Of a stretch of 64,000 nt of DNA, positions 19,312 through 29,300 are shown piece by piece. Origin of the DNA: Alcanivorax sp. S6407 (lineage in GTDB: Bacteria; Pseudomonadota; Gammaproteobacteria; Pseudomonadales; Alcanivoracaceae). Below the pieces are notes generated by a model. The model had not been told where the DNA came from and searched no databases. It saw only the letters and a program-made list of their open reading frames with translations. The translations under genes and the position numbers were made by a program. The DNA is taken from the NCBI RefSeq assembly GCF_023016115.1, contig NZ_JALKBH010000009.1, positions 1-64,000 of the forward strand, given 5' to 3'. Within the stretch, counting starts at the first letter, position 1, and each line of letters starts with the position of its first letter.

Positions 19312-20937
19312 TCAATCCCCTGGCCGCCAGCCGTTGGTGATCGGGTAGCGACGGTCTTTACCGAAGGCGCGGCGACTAACGCGGGGGCCTACGGCGGCCT
19401 GACGGCGTTTGTACTCGTTACGGTCGGTGAGTTTCACCACACGATAAACATTGTCCCGATCGAAGCCATCGCGAATCACCGCCTCGGCACTCATGTCCTG
19501 CTCCACGTAGCGCTGCAGAATGGCATCCAGTTCGTCGTAATCCGGCAGGGAATCGGTATCCACCTGATCCGGTGCCAGCTCCGCAGAGGGCGGGCGGGTA
19601 ATCACCCGTTCCGGAATGATTTCACTGCCCGCCTGCTGATTGCGCCATCTGCACAACCGGAACACCATGGTCTTGAACACATCCTTGAGCACGGAGAAGC
19701 CGCCGGCCATATCCCCGTAGAGGGTCGCATAGCCTACCGCCATCTCACTCTTGTTGCCGGTGGTCAGCACCACCGAGCCGCTCTTGTTGGAGAGCGCCAT
19801 GAGAATCACTCCACGGCAGCGCGCCTGAAGATTTTCTTCAGTCGTATCTTTTGGCAACCCGGCAAAGGCTTCATCCAGAATGCCCATAAAACCGTTAAAG
19901 GCAGGCTCGATGGGCATGACATGATATTTCACCCGCAAGGTACGGGCCTGCTTTTCCGCATCCTCGAGGCTCATGGCCGAGGTATAGCGGAACGGCATCA
20001 TGACCGCTTCCACTCGATCAGGCCCCAGCGCGTCCACCGCTACGGCCAGGGTCAGGGCAGAATCGATCCCGCCGGACAGCCCCAGCAAGGCCCCCTTGAA
20101 GCCGTTCTTGTTCACATAATCCCGGGTGGCGAGTACCAGCGCCTGATAAAGGCTCTGCTCCAACTCGGGCACTGGCAGCACTTCGCCCACCGGGTCACAA
20201 CTGCCTCCCTGACACTGAAGATCTACCGGCACCAGGGCCTCGTTGAAGCTGGCTCCCTGAATACATTTTTCGCCACGGGAATCACACGCGAAGGAGGCGC
20301 CATCAAACACCAGTTCATCCTGCCCGCCCACCAGATTGCAGTAGAGGATGGACATGCCGGTTTCGCGACTGCGCGCCTGTACCTGCTCCAGCCGCTCGGC
20401 CACCTTGTTGGCCCGGAACGGCGAGGCATTCAGACTCAGGACGATCTGGGCGCCGGCTTCCTGAAGCTGGCGAGTCGGCTCGCTGTGCCAGATGTCCTCG
20501 CAAATGCTCAGGCCAAAGGTCCAGCCGTCCAGCTCGAAGGTACAGGACTGATCGCCAGCCTGAAAATAGCGCTTCTCGTCGAACACCCGGTAGTTGGGCA
20601 GACACTGCTTGAAATACTCATGACGAGGCCGGGCTTCACCGGGGAAGATGACCCCCGCGGCGTTGCGGCGTAGTCCGTTTCGAACCGCCGGGTAGCCCAG
20701 CACCACCGGCAGGGTAATCGCTTCGGCAATGGTGGCCAGCGCGTCATCCACCCGGCTGTTGAGACTGGGGCGCAACAACAGATCTTCAGGGGGGTAGCCG
20801 GTGAGCATCAATTCCGGAAAGACCACCAGGTCAGCACCTAGCAGACGGCGGGCCTCATCGGCAGCCTGAATCACCTTTTGTGCGTTGCCTTCAATGTCGC
20901 CCACCAGCGCGTTCTGCTGGGCCATGATAATTCGCAT
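19312..20937 (-). CDS. nadE: Glutamine-dependent NAD+ synthetase
   Basis: This 541-residue two-domain enzyme makes NAD from deamido-NAD, ATP and glutamine. The N-terminal nitrilase-fold glutaminase carries the triad Glu (FPELMLTGY), Lys (KQCLPNY) and Cys (SICEDIW). The C-terminal synthetase has the PP-loop LSGGIDSALT and the TTGNKSEMAVGY segment. The ATG at 20937 follows AAAGG; a GTG two codons upstream is possible. It is convergent with bamD and shares the repeat-embedded terminator. Confidence 0.95.
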   Translation of the reverse strand: MRIIMAQQNALVGDIEGNAQKVIQAADEARRLLGADLVVFPELMLTGYPPEDLLLRPSLNSRVDDALATIAEAITLPVVLGYPAVRNGLRRNAAGVIFPGEARPRHEYFKQCLPNYRVFDEKRYFQAGDQSCTFELDGWTFGLSICEDIWHSEPTRQLQEAGAQIVLSLNASPFRANKVAERLEQVQARSRETGMSILYCNLVGGQDELVFDGASFACDSRGEKCIQGASFNEALVPVDLQCQGGSCDPVGEVLPVPELEQSLYQALVLATRDYVNKNGFKGALLGLSGGIDSALTLAVAVDALGPDRVEAVMMPFRYTSAMSLEDAEKQARTLRVKYHVMPIEPAFNGFMGILDEAFAGLPKDTTEENLQARCRGVILMALSNKSGSVVLTTGNKSEMAVGYATLYGDMAGGFSVLKDVFKTMVFRLCRWRNQQAGSEIIPERVITRPPSAELAPDQVDTDSLPDYDELDAILQRYVEQDMSAEAVIRDGFDRDNVYRVVKLTDRNEYKRRQAAVGPRVSRRAFGKDRRYPITNGWRPGD

Positions 20938-21028
20938 CTTCACCGGCCTTTCATGAAATGAGCGCTGATTGTACTCTTTAGTCCGCGATCCATGAATGCA
21001 TCAGGATGCACAAAACAAGGAGAAAAGG

Positions 21029-21274
21029 ATGGGGCTGATACGACTGCTGGTCATTGCAGCACTGATTTATATTGTCTGGCGAGTGGTCAAGAACCTGCTA
21101 GCTTCGCCCCGACAAGCCAATAATCCTCCGACAACCGGCCAGCAACAGCAACTGATGCGCAAATGCGCCCAGTGTGGGGTGCATGTACCGGATCACGAAG
21201 CGTTCAGCCACAACGGCCAGCATTTCTGCAGCATGGAGCATCAACGCCTCTATCTGGAGCACCATGATCAGTAA
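21029..21274 (+). CDS. Small PP0621-type membrane protein with a zinc-ribbon-like tail
   Basis: This 81-residue protein has a single N-terminal membrane helix (MGLIRLLVIAALIYIVWRVV), a polar linker rich in Gln and Pro, then a CAQCGVHVP...HFCSMEH cysteine/histidine cluster that looks like a small metal-binding knuckle. AAGGAG lies before the ATG at 21029. Its stop overlaps the start of pilS, and in Pseudomonas a similar small gene also precedes pilS. Function is unknown; coupling to pilSR is only positional. Confidence 0.8.
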   Translation: MGLIRLLVIAALIYIVWRVVKNLLASPRQANNPPTTGQQQQLMRKCAQCGVHVPDHEAFSHNGQHFCSMEHQRLYLEHHDQ

Positions 21275-22817
21275 CCAGGGCTGGACGCCAGCCCGCATCT
21301 ATAATGTCTACCGCATTGCCATTGCCTGCGCGCTGCTGTTTCTGCATTTTGCCCCCGACAACCCACTGATAGGCAAACACTCCCCTGATCTTTTCCAGGC
21401 CACGCTGTTTGCCTATCTCGGCCTGATTCTGGCTTCTACCACACTGGATTTCCGCCGGCACCAACGGGCGTTTCCGGGCTGGGCCCAGCCCACCGCCCTG
21501 ATCACCGACCTGATCATGCTGACTCTGGTGGTGCATGCCCAGGGCGGCCTGGAAGGGGGGCTCGCAGTATTGTTACTGGTCACCGTGGCCGCGGGCAACA
21601 TTCTGTTGCGGGGACGGCTGGGGTTTCTGATCGCCGCCCTGGCCACCCTGTCGGCCATGTTCGAGCAATTCTATTTTTCCATTCAGGAACAGTTTGATTC
21701 CCCTTTCCTGCTAACGGAATCCGGATTACTGGGCATCGCCTTCTTCATGGTGTCGCTGATCATTCAACAAGTCGCCCAAAAGCTGGAACAGAGCGAACAG
21801 ATTGCCCGTCGACAGCGGGTCGCCATCGAGCGACTGGAAGCCCTGAACCAGCAGATTGTCCAGCGTATGCGTACCGGAGTGATGGTGTTCGATGAACAGC
21901 AACGCATCCTGATGTCCAACCATTCCGCCAACAATCTGTTCGACTCGCCCATGCTCGGCAAGCAGCTTCCGCAAGGCCTGATCAGCCGGTTTGAGCGTTG
22001 GCAGGACAACCCCATGCTGCCACTGGCCACCCTGCGGGTGTCCGAACAAAGCCCGGTGCTGAGTCCGCGCTTTGCCAGTCTCGACACCGGCCACGAGCAC
22101 CTGACCCTGCTGTTTCTGGAAGACACCTCCCGGGTGGCCCAGGAAGCTCAGCAACTCAACCTGTCCTCGCTGGGGCGGTTGTCCGCCACCCTGGCCCACG
22201 AAATCCGCAACCCGCTCAGCGCCATCAACCATGCCACGGATCTGTTGCTGGACGGTGAGCCCAGCGAGGAAGACCAGCACCTGCTGTCCATCATCCGCAA
22301 CCATGTCACACGGGTAAACGGCATCATCCACGATGTGCTTGACCTGTCCCGGCGCGGCAAGGGTAATGCCGAGCGTTTCGTGCTGGCTCCGGTGCTGCAA
22401 TCCATTCACGATGACTGGAATCTGAAAAGCGACGGGGCTCCCGTAGAACTGAGCTGTGGCAATGAGGTGGAAGTACGCTTTGATACCAACCAGCTGAGAC
22501 AGGTGCTGGATAACCTGATCTCCAACGCCCTGAAACATGGTGGTGATGGCACCCGTGTCACCCTCAGCTGCGGCACCCATGACCGCACCGGCCTGCCCTG
22601 GTTACGGATTCGCGACAACGGCACCGGCATCAGCGAAGAAGCCGCCCGCCACCTGTTCGAGCCGTTCTACACCACCGCCTCGGATGGCAATGGCCTGGGG
22701 CTGTATCTGTGCCGTGAGCTATGCCAGGCCAACCAGGCCAGCCTGGACCTGGAAGACACCGGGACAGGCGCCAGCTTTGTGATAACCTTTGCCCACCCGC
22801 ACCGACAATTTCAATAA
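21264..22817 (+). CDS. pilS: PilS, type IV pilus sensor histidine kinase
   Basis: This 517-residue inner-membrane kinase phosphorylates PilR to control pilin (pilA) transcription. Six N-terminal membrane helices (about 20-190) are followed by a PAS-like linker (about 220-300). HisKA has the phospho-His H312 (ATLAHEIRNPLS), and HATPase_c has N-box NLISNALKHG and G-box DGNGLGLYLC. The ATG at 21264 overlaps the upstream small gene by 11 bp and has GGAG upstream; a longer frame would cut into that gene. pilR follows 12 bp later. Confidence 0.95.
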   Translation: MISNQGWTPARIYNVYRIAIACALLFLHFAPDNPLIGKHSPDLFQATLFAYLGLILASTTLDFRRHQRAFPGWAQPTALITDLIMLTLVVHAQGGLEGGLAVLLLVTVAAGNILLRGRLGFLIAALATLSAMFEQFYFSIQEQFDSPFLLTESGLLGIAFFMVSLIIQQVAQKLEQSEQIARRQRVAIERLEALNQQIVQRMRTGVMVFDEQQRILMSNHSANNLFDSPMLGKQLPQGLISRFERWQDNPMLPLATLRVSEQSPVLSPRFASLDTGHEHLTLLFLEDTSRVAQEAQQLNLSSLGRLSATLAHEIRNPLSAINHATDLLLDGEPSEEDQHLLSIIRNHVTRVNGIIHDVLDLSRRGKGNAERFVLAPVLQSIHDDWNLKSDGAPVELSCGNEVEVRFDTNQLRQVLDNLISNALKHGGDGTRVTLSCGTHDRTGLPWLRIRDNGTGISEEAARHLFEPFYTTASDGNGLGLYLCRELCQANQASLDLEDTGTGASFVITFAHPHRQFQ

Positions 22818-22829
22818 CAGAGTTCGACT

Positions 22830-24215
22830 ATGAGTGCAGACACCCCCCACGTACTGGTTGTGGATGACGAAGCCGATCTTCGCGAGCTGCTGGTCATTAC
22901 CCTTGGGCGCATGAAGCTCAAGGCCACCGCTGCGGAATCCCTGGGGGCCGCCAAGGATAAACTGAATAATGGACACTTCGACCTTTGCCTCACCGACATG
23001 AATCTCGGCGATGGCACCGGTCTGGAGCTGCTGCAGCACATTTCACAACACCGCCCGGACATGCCCACCGCCGTCATTACCGCCTACGGCAACATGGAAA
23101 CCGCGACGGATGCCATGAAGCTGGGCGCCTATGATTTCATTTCCAAACCCGTTGCACTGGATCGCCTGCGCCAGCTGATCGAGGACGGCCTGGGCATTAG
23201 CCATGTGGAAGAACACCAGGAAGAAGAAAACAATCTGATCGGTGAAGCGCCTGCCATGCAGGCTCTCAAGAGCCAGGTCAAGAAACTGTCGCGCAGCCAG
23301 GCACCCATCTATATCAGTGGCGAATCCGGCAGCGGCAAGGAGCGCATTGCGCGACTGATCCACACTCTCGGCCCTCGTCGTGACAAGCCATTCGTAGCCG
23401 TAAACTGCGGCGCGATTCCTTCAGAGTTGATGGAAAGTGAATTCTTCGGGCATCGCAAAGGCGCCTTCACCGGCGCGGTGGAAGACCGCAAAGGTCTGTT
23501 CCGCGAGGCGGATGGCGGCACCCTGTTTCTGGATGAAGTGGCGGATCTGCCACTACACATGCAGGTCAAACTGCTGCGCGCCATTCAGGAAAAAAGTGTC
23601 CGCCCGGTGGGTGAGGCCCGGGAATTCCAGGTCAACCTGCGTATTCTTTGTGCCACTCACAAGGATCTGGCCAGAGAGATGAACGAAGGGCGCTTTCGCC
23701 AGGATTTATTCTACCGCCTGAACGTCATCGAGGCCCACGTGCCACCGCTGCGCGAACGCAAGGAAGATATTCCTGCCCTGGTGGATCATATCCTCAAACG
23801 CCTGAGTCAGGCCTGGGACACCAGCGCACCCCGCGTCAGCGATCAGGCCATGGCGGCCATACGTGATTACCCCTTTCCCGGCAATGTCCGGGAGCTGGAA
23901 AACACCCTGGAAAGGGCCATGACCCTGTGCGAAGGCGCCGTGATCGAAACGGAAAACCTGCATCTTCAAGGACAGTCTCAACCCGGGTCAACAAGCTCAG
24001 AAGGCGTCAGTACGGGCAGCGTGCCCGAGCGAGACAGCACACAGCCGCTGGAAGATTTTCTGCAGGATATTGAGCGACAGGAAATCCTCAAAGCCCTGGA
24101 GGCCACTCACTGGAACCGGACAGCCGCCGCCAAGAAGCTTGGCATGACTTTCCGCTCATTACGTTACCGGCTGAAAAAACTGGAGCTGGACCGGGAAGAC
24201 GACGACGGTGAATGA
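22830..24215 (+). CDS. pilR: PilR, sigma54-dependent response regulator
   Basis: This 461-residue NtrC-family activator is expected to drive sigma54 transcription of the major pilin gene, which is not in this window. The receiver domain has phospho-acceptor D56 (CLTDMNLGDG). The AAA+ domain has Walker A GESGSGKE, the sigma54-contact GAFTGA and FLDEVADLP. The C-terminal Fis-type HTH is RTAAAKKLGMTFRSLRYRLK. It is co-transcribed with pilS. Its stop codon abuts that of the convergent thiO gene with zero gap, and no standard terminator separates them. Confidence 0.96.
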   Translation: MSADTPHVLVVDDEADLRELLVITLGRMKLKATAAESLGAAKDKLNNGHFDLCLTDMNLGDGTGLELLQHISQHRPDMPTAVITAYGNMETATDAMKLGAYDFISKPVALDRLRQLIEDGLGISHVEEHQEEENNLIGEAPAMQALKSQVKKLSRSQAPIYISGESGSGKERIARLIHTLGPRRDKPFVAVNCGAIPSELMESEFFGHRKGAFTGAVEDRKGLFREADGGTLFLDEVADLPLHMQVKLLRAIQEKSVRPVGEAREFQVNLRILCATHKDLAREMNEGRFRQDLFYRLNVIEAHVPPLRERKEDIPALVDHILKRLSQAWDTSAPRVSDQAMAAIRDYPFPGNVRELENTLERAMTLCEGAVIETENLHLQGQSQPGSTSSEGVSTGSVPERDSTQPLEDFLQDIERQEILKALEATHWNRTAAAKKLGMTFRSLRYRLKKLELDREDDDGE

Positions 24216-25244
24216 TCAAGGCGCCCCATAGGGCGCCGGATCAAACTCCAACGCCTCACCACACATCCACTGCACCATCAAACGCGCGCTGGCCGGAGCG
24301 GCAACCAGGCCATTACGGAAGTGGCCGGTGTTCACCCATAACCGGCGTGACTCATCGACTGGAAAGATAAAAGGCACATCGCGGATATTTCCCGGCCGTA
24401 ACCCCGCCCAGATCGCCAGCGGAGTTAGCCCTGAAATCTCGGGCCTCAATGCTCTGGCCCTTTCACAAAGTTGCTCATAGCCCTGTCGGGTAGGCAGTGA
24501 ACAGTCAAAATCCGCTTCCAGGGTTGAGCCAAACAGGCATAGTCCGTCACCGCGCGGAATAAAATAACCGGCATCACTCAGCCACACCGTATCAGGGCAG
24601 TGTTTACCCAGATCCCACAACAACATCTGCCCCTTTACCGCAGACACCGGCAAGTCACATCCCCAGGGAGCGAGCAGTTGCGACGACCACGCCCCCGTTG
24701 CAACAACAACCTGATCAAAGCACGACGCGTCATTTCCTGCCTCAATGTCGAGGCGCAAGCCTTCACTTGCATCACCAACACGCTCGACCCTTTCAGCCAC
24801 AAAGCGAACACCTTGGGCCTGCAGGTATTCCCGTAAACGCGCCAACAGCCTGGGGTTTCGCACCGAGCCCAAAGCAGGAAAGAACCAGCCATCCGGATGC
24901 TGCTCAACCTGCATGTCGTGGCGGCGACACCAGTCCAGCACCTCTTCACTCTCCTCGGTCACCGTCAACAGCCCCTGAGGCAACACCCCGAAATCCACAT
25001 TCAGTTCAGCGGCCAGTGCCTGATAGTCATGCATGGCATGCCGGGTCAGCCGAGTCAGGGCATCAGAATACCGCCAGGGAAACAGCGGAGACAGAATGCC
25101 GCCCCCCGCCCAGGAGGCAGGATTGCGGGCCGGTTCATCATGAAATACGGTCACCTGCCGCCCCCGGCGCAACAGCTCCAGTGCGGACAGCAAACCTATG
25201 GCTCCCGCTCCAATCACTGCTACATCGGCTACATGCTCTGTCAT
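24216..25244 (-). CDS. thiO: FAD-dependent glycine/D-amino-acid oxidase (ThiO-like)
   Basis: This 342-residue DAO-family flavoenzyme has an N-terminal dinucleotide-binding motif VIGAGAIGLLSALELLRRG and a C-terminal FAD segment (NTGHFRNGLVAAPAS). In thiazole synthesis, ThiO oxidises glycine to the imine. The ATG at 25244 follows GTAGGGCAG. A hairpin GGCGCCC, ATA, GGGCGCC lies inside the last codons (24221-24238) and may slow transcription from pilSR. The location between pilR and fimT matches PAO1, as I recall. A general D-amino-acid oxidase role cannot be excluded, since no thi genes are nearby. Confidence 0.82.
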   Translation of the reverse strand: MTEHVADVAVIGAGAIGLLSALELLRRGRQVTVFHDEPARNPASWAGGGILSPLFPWRYSDALTRLTRHAMHDYQALAAELNVDFGVLPQGLLTVTEESEEVLDWCRRHDMQVEQHPDGWFFPALGSVRNPRLLARLREYLQAQGVRFVAERVERVGDASEGLRLDIEAGNDASCFDQVVVATGAWSSQLLAPWGCDLPVSAVKGQMLLWDLGKHCPDTVWLSDAGYFIPRGDGLCLFGSTLEADFDCSLPTRQGYEQLCERARALRPEISGLTPLAIWAGLRPGNIRDVPFIFPVDESRRLWVNTGHFRNGLVAAPASARLMVQWMCGEALEFDPAPYGAP

Positions 25245-25335
25245 AACTGCCCTACATTGTCTTGCGATAATCACTTACGCCGTCCCCGGCCAGCGCTGCC
25301 TATGCTGACTTGTCGATAGCCAACAGGCAGAAAAG

Positions 25336-25860
25336 ATGAAATTACAGGCCGGCACTACCCTGCTGGAAGCCCTGATCGCACTGGTCATTATGGGAACCTT
25401 ATTAAGCATTTCCCTGCCCCCCATGCAACGCATGGTCACTAGCCAGCGCCTCGCCGCCGCGGCCAATGATACACTGGCAGTGCTGCTTCAGGCGCGCAGC
25501 AGCAGCCTGGTGCGAGGCGACATCGTGATCTGCATCAAGAACAGCGGCTGTGAAGGGGACGCCCCGGGACCGGGCCTGCAGGCCTTTCACGACAGCAACA
25601 AGAACCTTAAGCGGGATAGCGGCGAGACCATTGTCGCGGAAACCGGCAACGCAAAACAAATTCAGTGGCAATGGAAAAGCTTTCGGGGGAAACCCTGGTT
25701 CCGCTATCAGGCCAGCGGCAAGGGCTACTACCAGAATGGCAGCTTCTACGTCTGCCTGAAAGGGCATGGAAGACGTGTGGTGATGAACTGGGCTGGTAGA
25801 CCGAGGATTGAGAAGGATGTGCCGGAAGGCAGCTGCCCTGCCAACAACTCTGGAGGTTAG
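25336..25860 (+). CDS. fimT: FimT/GspH-type minor pseudopilin
   Basis: This 174-residue protein has the short prepilin leader MKLQAG and then TTLLEALIALVIMG, so E5 is kept but the usual F1 is Thr. It has the GspH/FimT fold: one N-terminal helix, then a beta-rich domain with cysteines (CIKNSGC) and a C-terminal SCPANNSGG. It is alone on the plus strand between divergent thiO and convergent pilE. FimT proteins of some species bind DNA in natural transformation; that role is an inference here. It differs from the operon-borne FimU at 32552-33040. Confidence 0.85.
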   Translation: MKLQAGTTLLEALIALVIMGTLLSISLPPMQRMVTSQRLAAAANDTLAVLLQARSSSLVRGDIVICIKNSGCEGDAPGPGLQAFHDSNKNLKRDSGETIVAETGNAKQIQWQWKSFRGKPWFRYQASGKGYYQNGSFYVCLKGHGRRVVMNWAGRPRIEKDVPEGSCPANNSGG

Positions 25861-25893
25861 CAAGGCAGAATTATGGCAGATGTCAGAGCATGG

Positions 25894-26310
25894 TTATTTC
25901 TTGCTCCAGGACGGTCCACTACCAAGAGTGCAACCGCCCTTGCCATAGCAAGTGGTGCCATCCTGATCAATTTTGAAAGAAGCTTCCCCGGCAACTGGCG
26001 TGCCTGAATTAGGTGTCACTTCGGCGACATAGGTCTGGTTGTTATTAGCCAGCGTCAGGGAAACAGAATAATTCTTGTTACTGGCGAGCGGCGTTCTCAA
26101 GTCCGCTAACGAAGCGGTATATTCGAAGTTTTGCGCCCGCCACCTCTCCTGGGCTGCTGCTAGATCCATCAACTCACCCTGCACCTGAGACTCTGTCGCT
26201 GATTGCACATAGCGCGTGTAGGATGGAAACGCCACGGCAGCAAGAATCCCGATGATCATCACTGCAATCAACAATTCAATGAGGGTAAACCCTCTTTCGG
26301 TCTGAGACAT
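25894..26310 (-). CDS. pilE: PilE minor pilin
   Basis: This 138-residue type IV minor pilin has leader MSQTERG then FTLIELLIAVMIIGILAAVA, the canonical prepilin peptidase site with E5. The globular domain has a C-terminal disulfide pair (TTCYGKGGC). The ATG at 26310 follows GGGGTTG; the longer upstream frame overlaps the terminator and is unlikely. It is the last gene of the minor pilin operon, downstream of pilY1, as in P. aeruginosa. Confidence 0.92.
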   Translation of the reverse strand: MSQTERGFTLIELLIAVMIIGILAAVAFPSYTRYVQSATESQVQGELMDLAAAQERWRAQNFEYTASLADLRTPLASNKNYSVSLTLANNNQTYVAEVTPNSGTPVAGEASFKIDQDGTTCYGKGGCTLGSGPSWSKK

Positions 26311-26324
26311 ATCAACCCCCGTAA

Positions 26325-26346
26325 AAGGCGCCCTCTCGGGCGCCTG
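26325..26346 (-). terminator. Weak terminator-like hairpin between pilY1 and pilE
   Basis: AGGCGCCC, GAGA and GGGCGCCT form a stem followed by only four T residues on the minus strand. It may reduce rather than stop transcription into pilE. Confidence 0.5.
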
Positions 26347-26353
26347 TGGACTA

Positions 26354-29300
26354 TTAAGGCGTTTGCTGGTTCGGGTTTTCTTTCTGAATAACAGCGTCAG
26401 CGTCTTCATCACTATTCACTTCGTACCAGCGGGTCTTTTTCAGGCCACACCCCTTCAGGAAGCCGCCGGAACGAACCGAGGTACCGATAAGAATCGCAAC
26501 CTGGGATTCACTTGAACAGGCACTATCGAGCCCATTCTCATCCGGAGTAGTGCCATCATCACCCCCCTCATCGTCACCGCCATCACCCGGATCTTCACCA
26601 CCAATCAAAATCTGCGGCTCCGGTGCCAAACCGAGGGACACGGACTCTTCATAGCGACCACTAATGTTGGGGTCAGAAGAAGCCGGCGAACCATCAGTCA
26701 CACTAATGGAATACAGGCGAGAACGACCCTGAATCGGAGCACAGTCAGAGCGTGTACTCAGATCGGTAGGCACATAGGTACTCAGGTAGGCAACACCATT
26801 GAGAATGGCGGCTGCACCCAACACTTTCTCGCCGTCTGTCTTGTCCAGATCAATACGCCAGCCTTTGCCGGTCAGATCGCTGGCGCTGGGAGACAGATTG
26901 TTTGTCAGATCCACGAGGTCGGCTGTTTTCACCGTGCCTGAAGAAGCATAGGGCGCCTTTTGGGCTTTAAAGATGTCACGATCTTCGATCATGAAGATGC
27001 GATCCTGGGTGGCATTGGTTTCCAGCGGATGGGCCCGATAACCAGAGCCGATCAGGATCTGCAGGAACGGGTTGTCAGAGCTGTCATAGGCCAGCGCCGC
27101 TGAGACAGAGGCATGGAAGCGACGATGACTGCTATAGCCTGAGGTTTCCGCGTACCCCAGGGACGCCACAGTTTCCACTCGACGAACCAGGCTGCCCGTT
27201 CCGGCATTTTCCATATTCAGATCGACGCGGAAAATCTGGCCGCCCAGATCCGAGGCATACAGCGCATCGATAAAGCCGTCCACGTTCAGGTCCACCGCAG
27301 ACACATCGGAAGGAATGCTCCACTTCATGTCGCTGACAGTGGTGTGACTTGAGGCGCCACTGTTGCTGGAAGCATTCGAGGCACTCCAGATCAGCTTGCC
27401 GTTGGTAGCGTTCACCATATAGATGGCATTGCCATAATCATCGCCGGTAGAGGTCTTGCCTGCGGTATCGTGATTATCCGCATCGTAGCCACCACCAAAG
27501 ATCAGTACCGGCACGGCATCACCATTGATCTTGATCTGCGCCAGTGTCGGACTGGACCAGGTCTGGCCAAGATCATCAAACCCGGATGTCTTGCCACCCT
27601 GAATCCGCCACAGCAAACGCGGATCAGCGCTTGAGCCCGCCTTGGTGGCATCAAGGGCAAACATGTTACGTCCACCACGACGCTGACCACCGAACAGGTA
27701 CACATTCACATTGGAACCATCCACGCGGCGCCAAGGGGTCCAGGTGCCATCCAGGCCATAGGTAGAGCGCAGGTAATCCATCGGCAGTAGCTTGCCGTTC
27801 CTGACGCGGTCACCGGTTTTGGCCAGTTCGCTGGGCGGGATGAAGGAGAATCGCTCACTGCCATCATCTGCATCCACTGCATGAAGAATGCCGTCATTGG
27901 TTCCCGCAAAGATCACGTTATCCTGGGTGCCGGCACTCACATCAACAGCATAGGTCACCAGTCGTGGCTCACTGTGCAGCGGATCCCCCCAGGAGTAATT
28001 CAGGAAGGTATAAGCATCGTCCACATTCGCGGCATCGATTCCCATCTGGGCTGCCGTCGGCTTGTTGCTGTCGTCCATCAAAGTCAGCTTTTCACCGGCA
28101 CCAAAAGTAGTGCTGGTGATGGAACCGGAAGGATCCAGACTGCTTTCCGTACCGGTGAAGTAGTAGAGCTTGCGGGTGGTGCTGTCATTGTCGATCTCAC
28201 CACGGGCGCCACCCATTACCGCCAGGTTACCGTCAGTTGAGTCAGACCAGAAACTTCTGGACTCTTCCTTGAAGAAACCGGTGGAATCATCAATGGCCAC
28301 CGCACCATTGGCATCCACGATCTGCGGACCGGCATTGGTAAATTTCAGGCGATAACGCTTCAGGTTCCCTTTCCACTGGGTCAGGAAGTCAGGTTTGAAC
28401 ACGGAGTAATAGAGCTGATCCAGATGCTGGAAGCGGTTCAGCTGGTTCACCGCCACACCCGGTGCGGCAAGGGAAGCGTTTTCCACGGTAATGCGGTCAA
28501 TAATTTCGGAAAAGGCGTCTTCTACCTCATCCACATTTTCAGCCGACACGAAAATGCCACCGGACGCTTCCGTCACCTTGGAATAACCAGCGGTTTCCTT
28601 GTCTGTCAGCTGGAAGCCGACAATGTGGGTTACCACCGGCACACGGTCAGCAGGATCAGAAGGGTTGGCTAGCCACTTGGCGTAGTTGGCCGAGCACGTA
28701 AACACGCCCTCAGCACCGGTGGGGCAATCACCATCCCCACCACCAATTGCCTTGTCTGTTGCCGAGGAGATGAAGCCCTGCCCATCCTTGCCATCATTGG
28801 GCGCCTTGCCAGCCATCATGATGATGTGGCTGCGAGAACACTGGTCTGCTGCGCTGGGCGGCAAACGGTAGCTGGAATACTTGGCGTCGAAAATATCCTC
28901 CGCATAGGTATCCGCCGGTTCAGATCCTGCGTTGTTCTTATAGTAATCGGCACCGGTCATGGGGACATGGCCACGCATGTAGGAGCCCATATCCATCAAG
29001 CTGGTCACGGTATTGGAATTACCACCGCCACCGGCATCTGCCAGCAGGGAGACCTGCTGCTTCAGGGCGCCCCGGGAAGAAGGAAGAAAACTGGCGGTTG
29101 ATGCCGCCAGGGCATCGAAAGTCATGTAGGAGCCACTGGCGACACCATCATCCATACCCCCCAGCCGCACATCGAATGTGCCCGGCGAGGAGCTGGACAG
29201 CACGAAGCCAACACTGTAACCCGGCGCCCAGTCAGCCGACGCCAGTAGCTTGTTGATCATATCGGTCACATCGACTTCGAAGTAACCCTCCTGCCCATCA

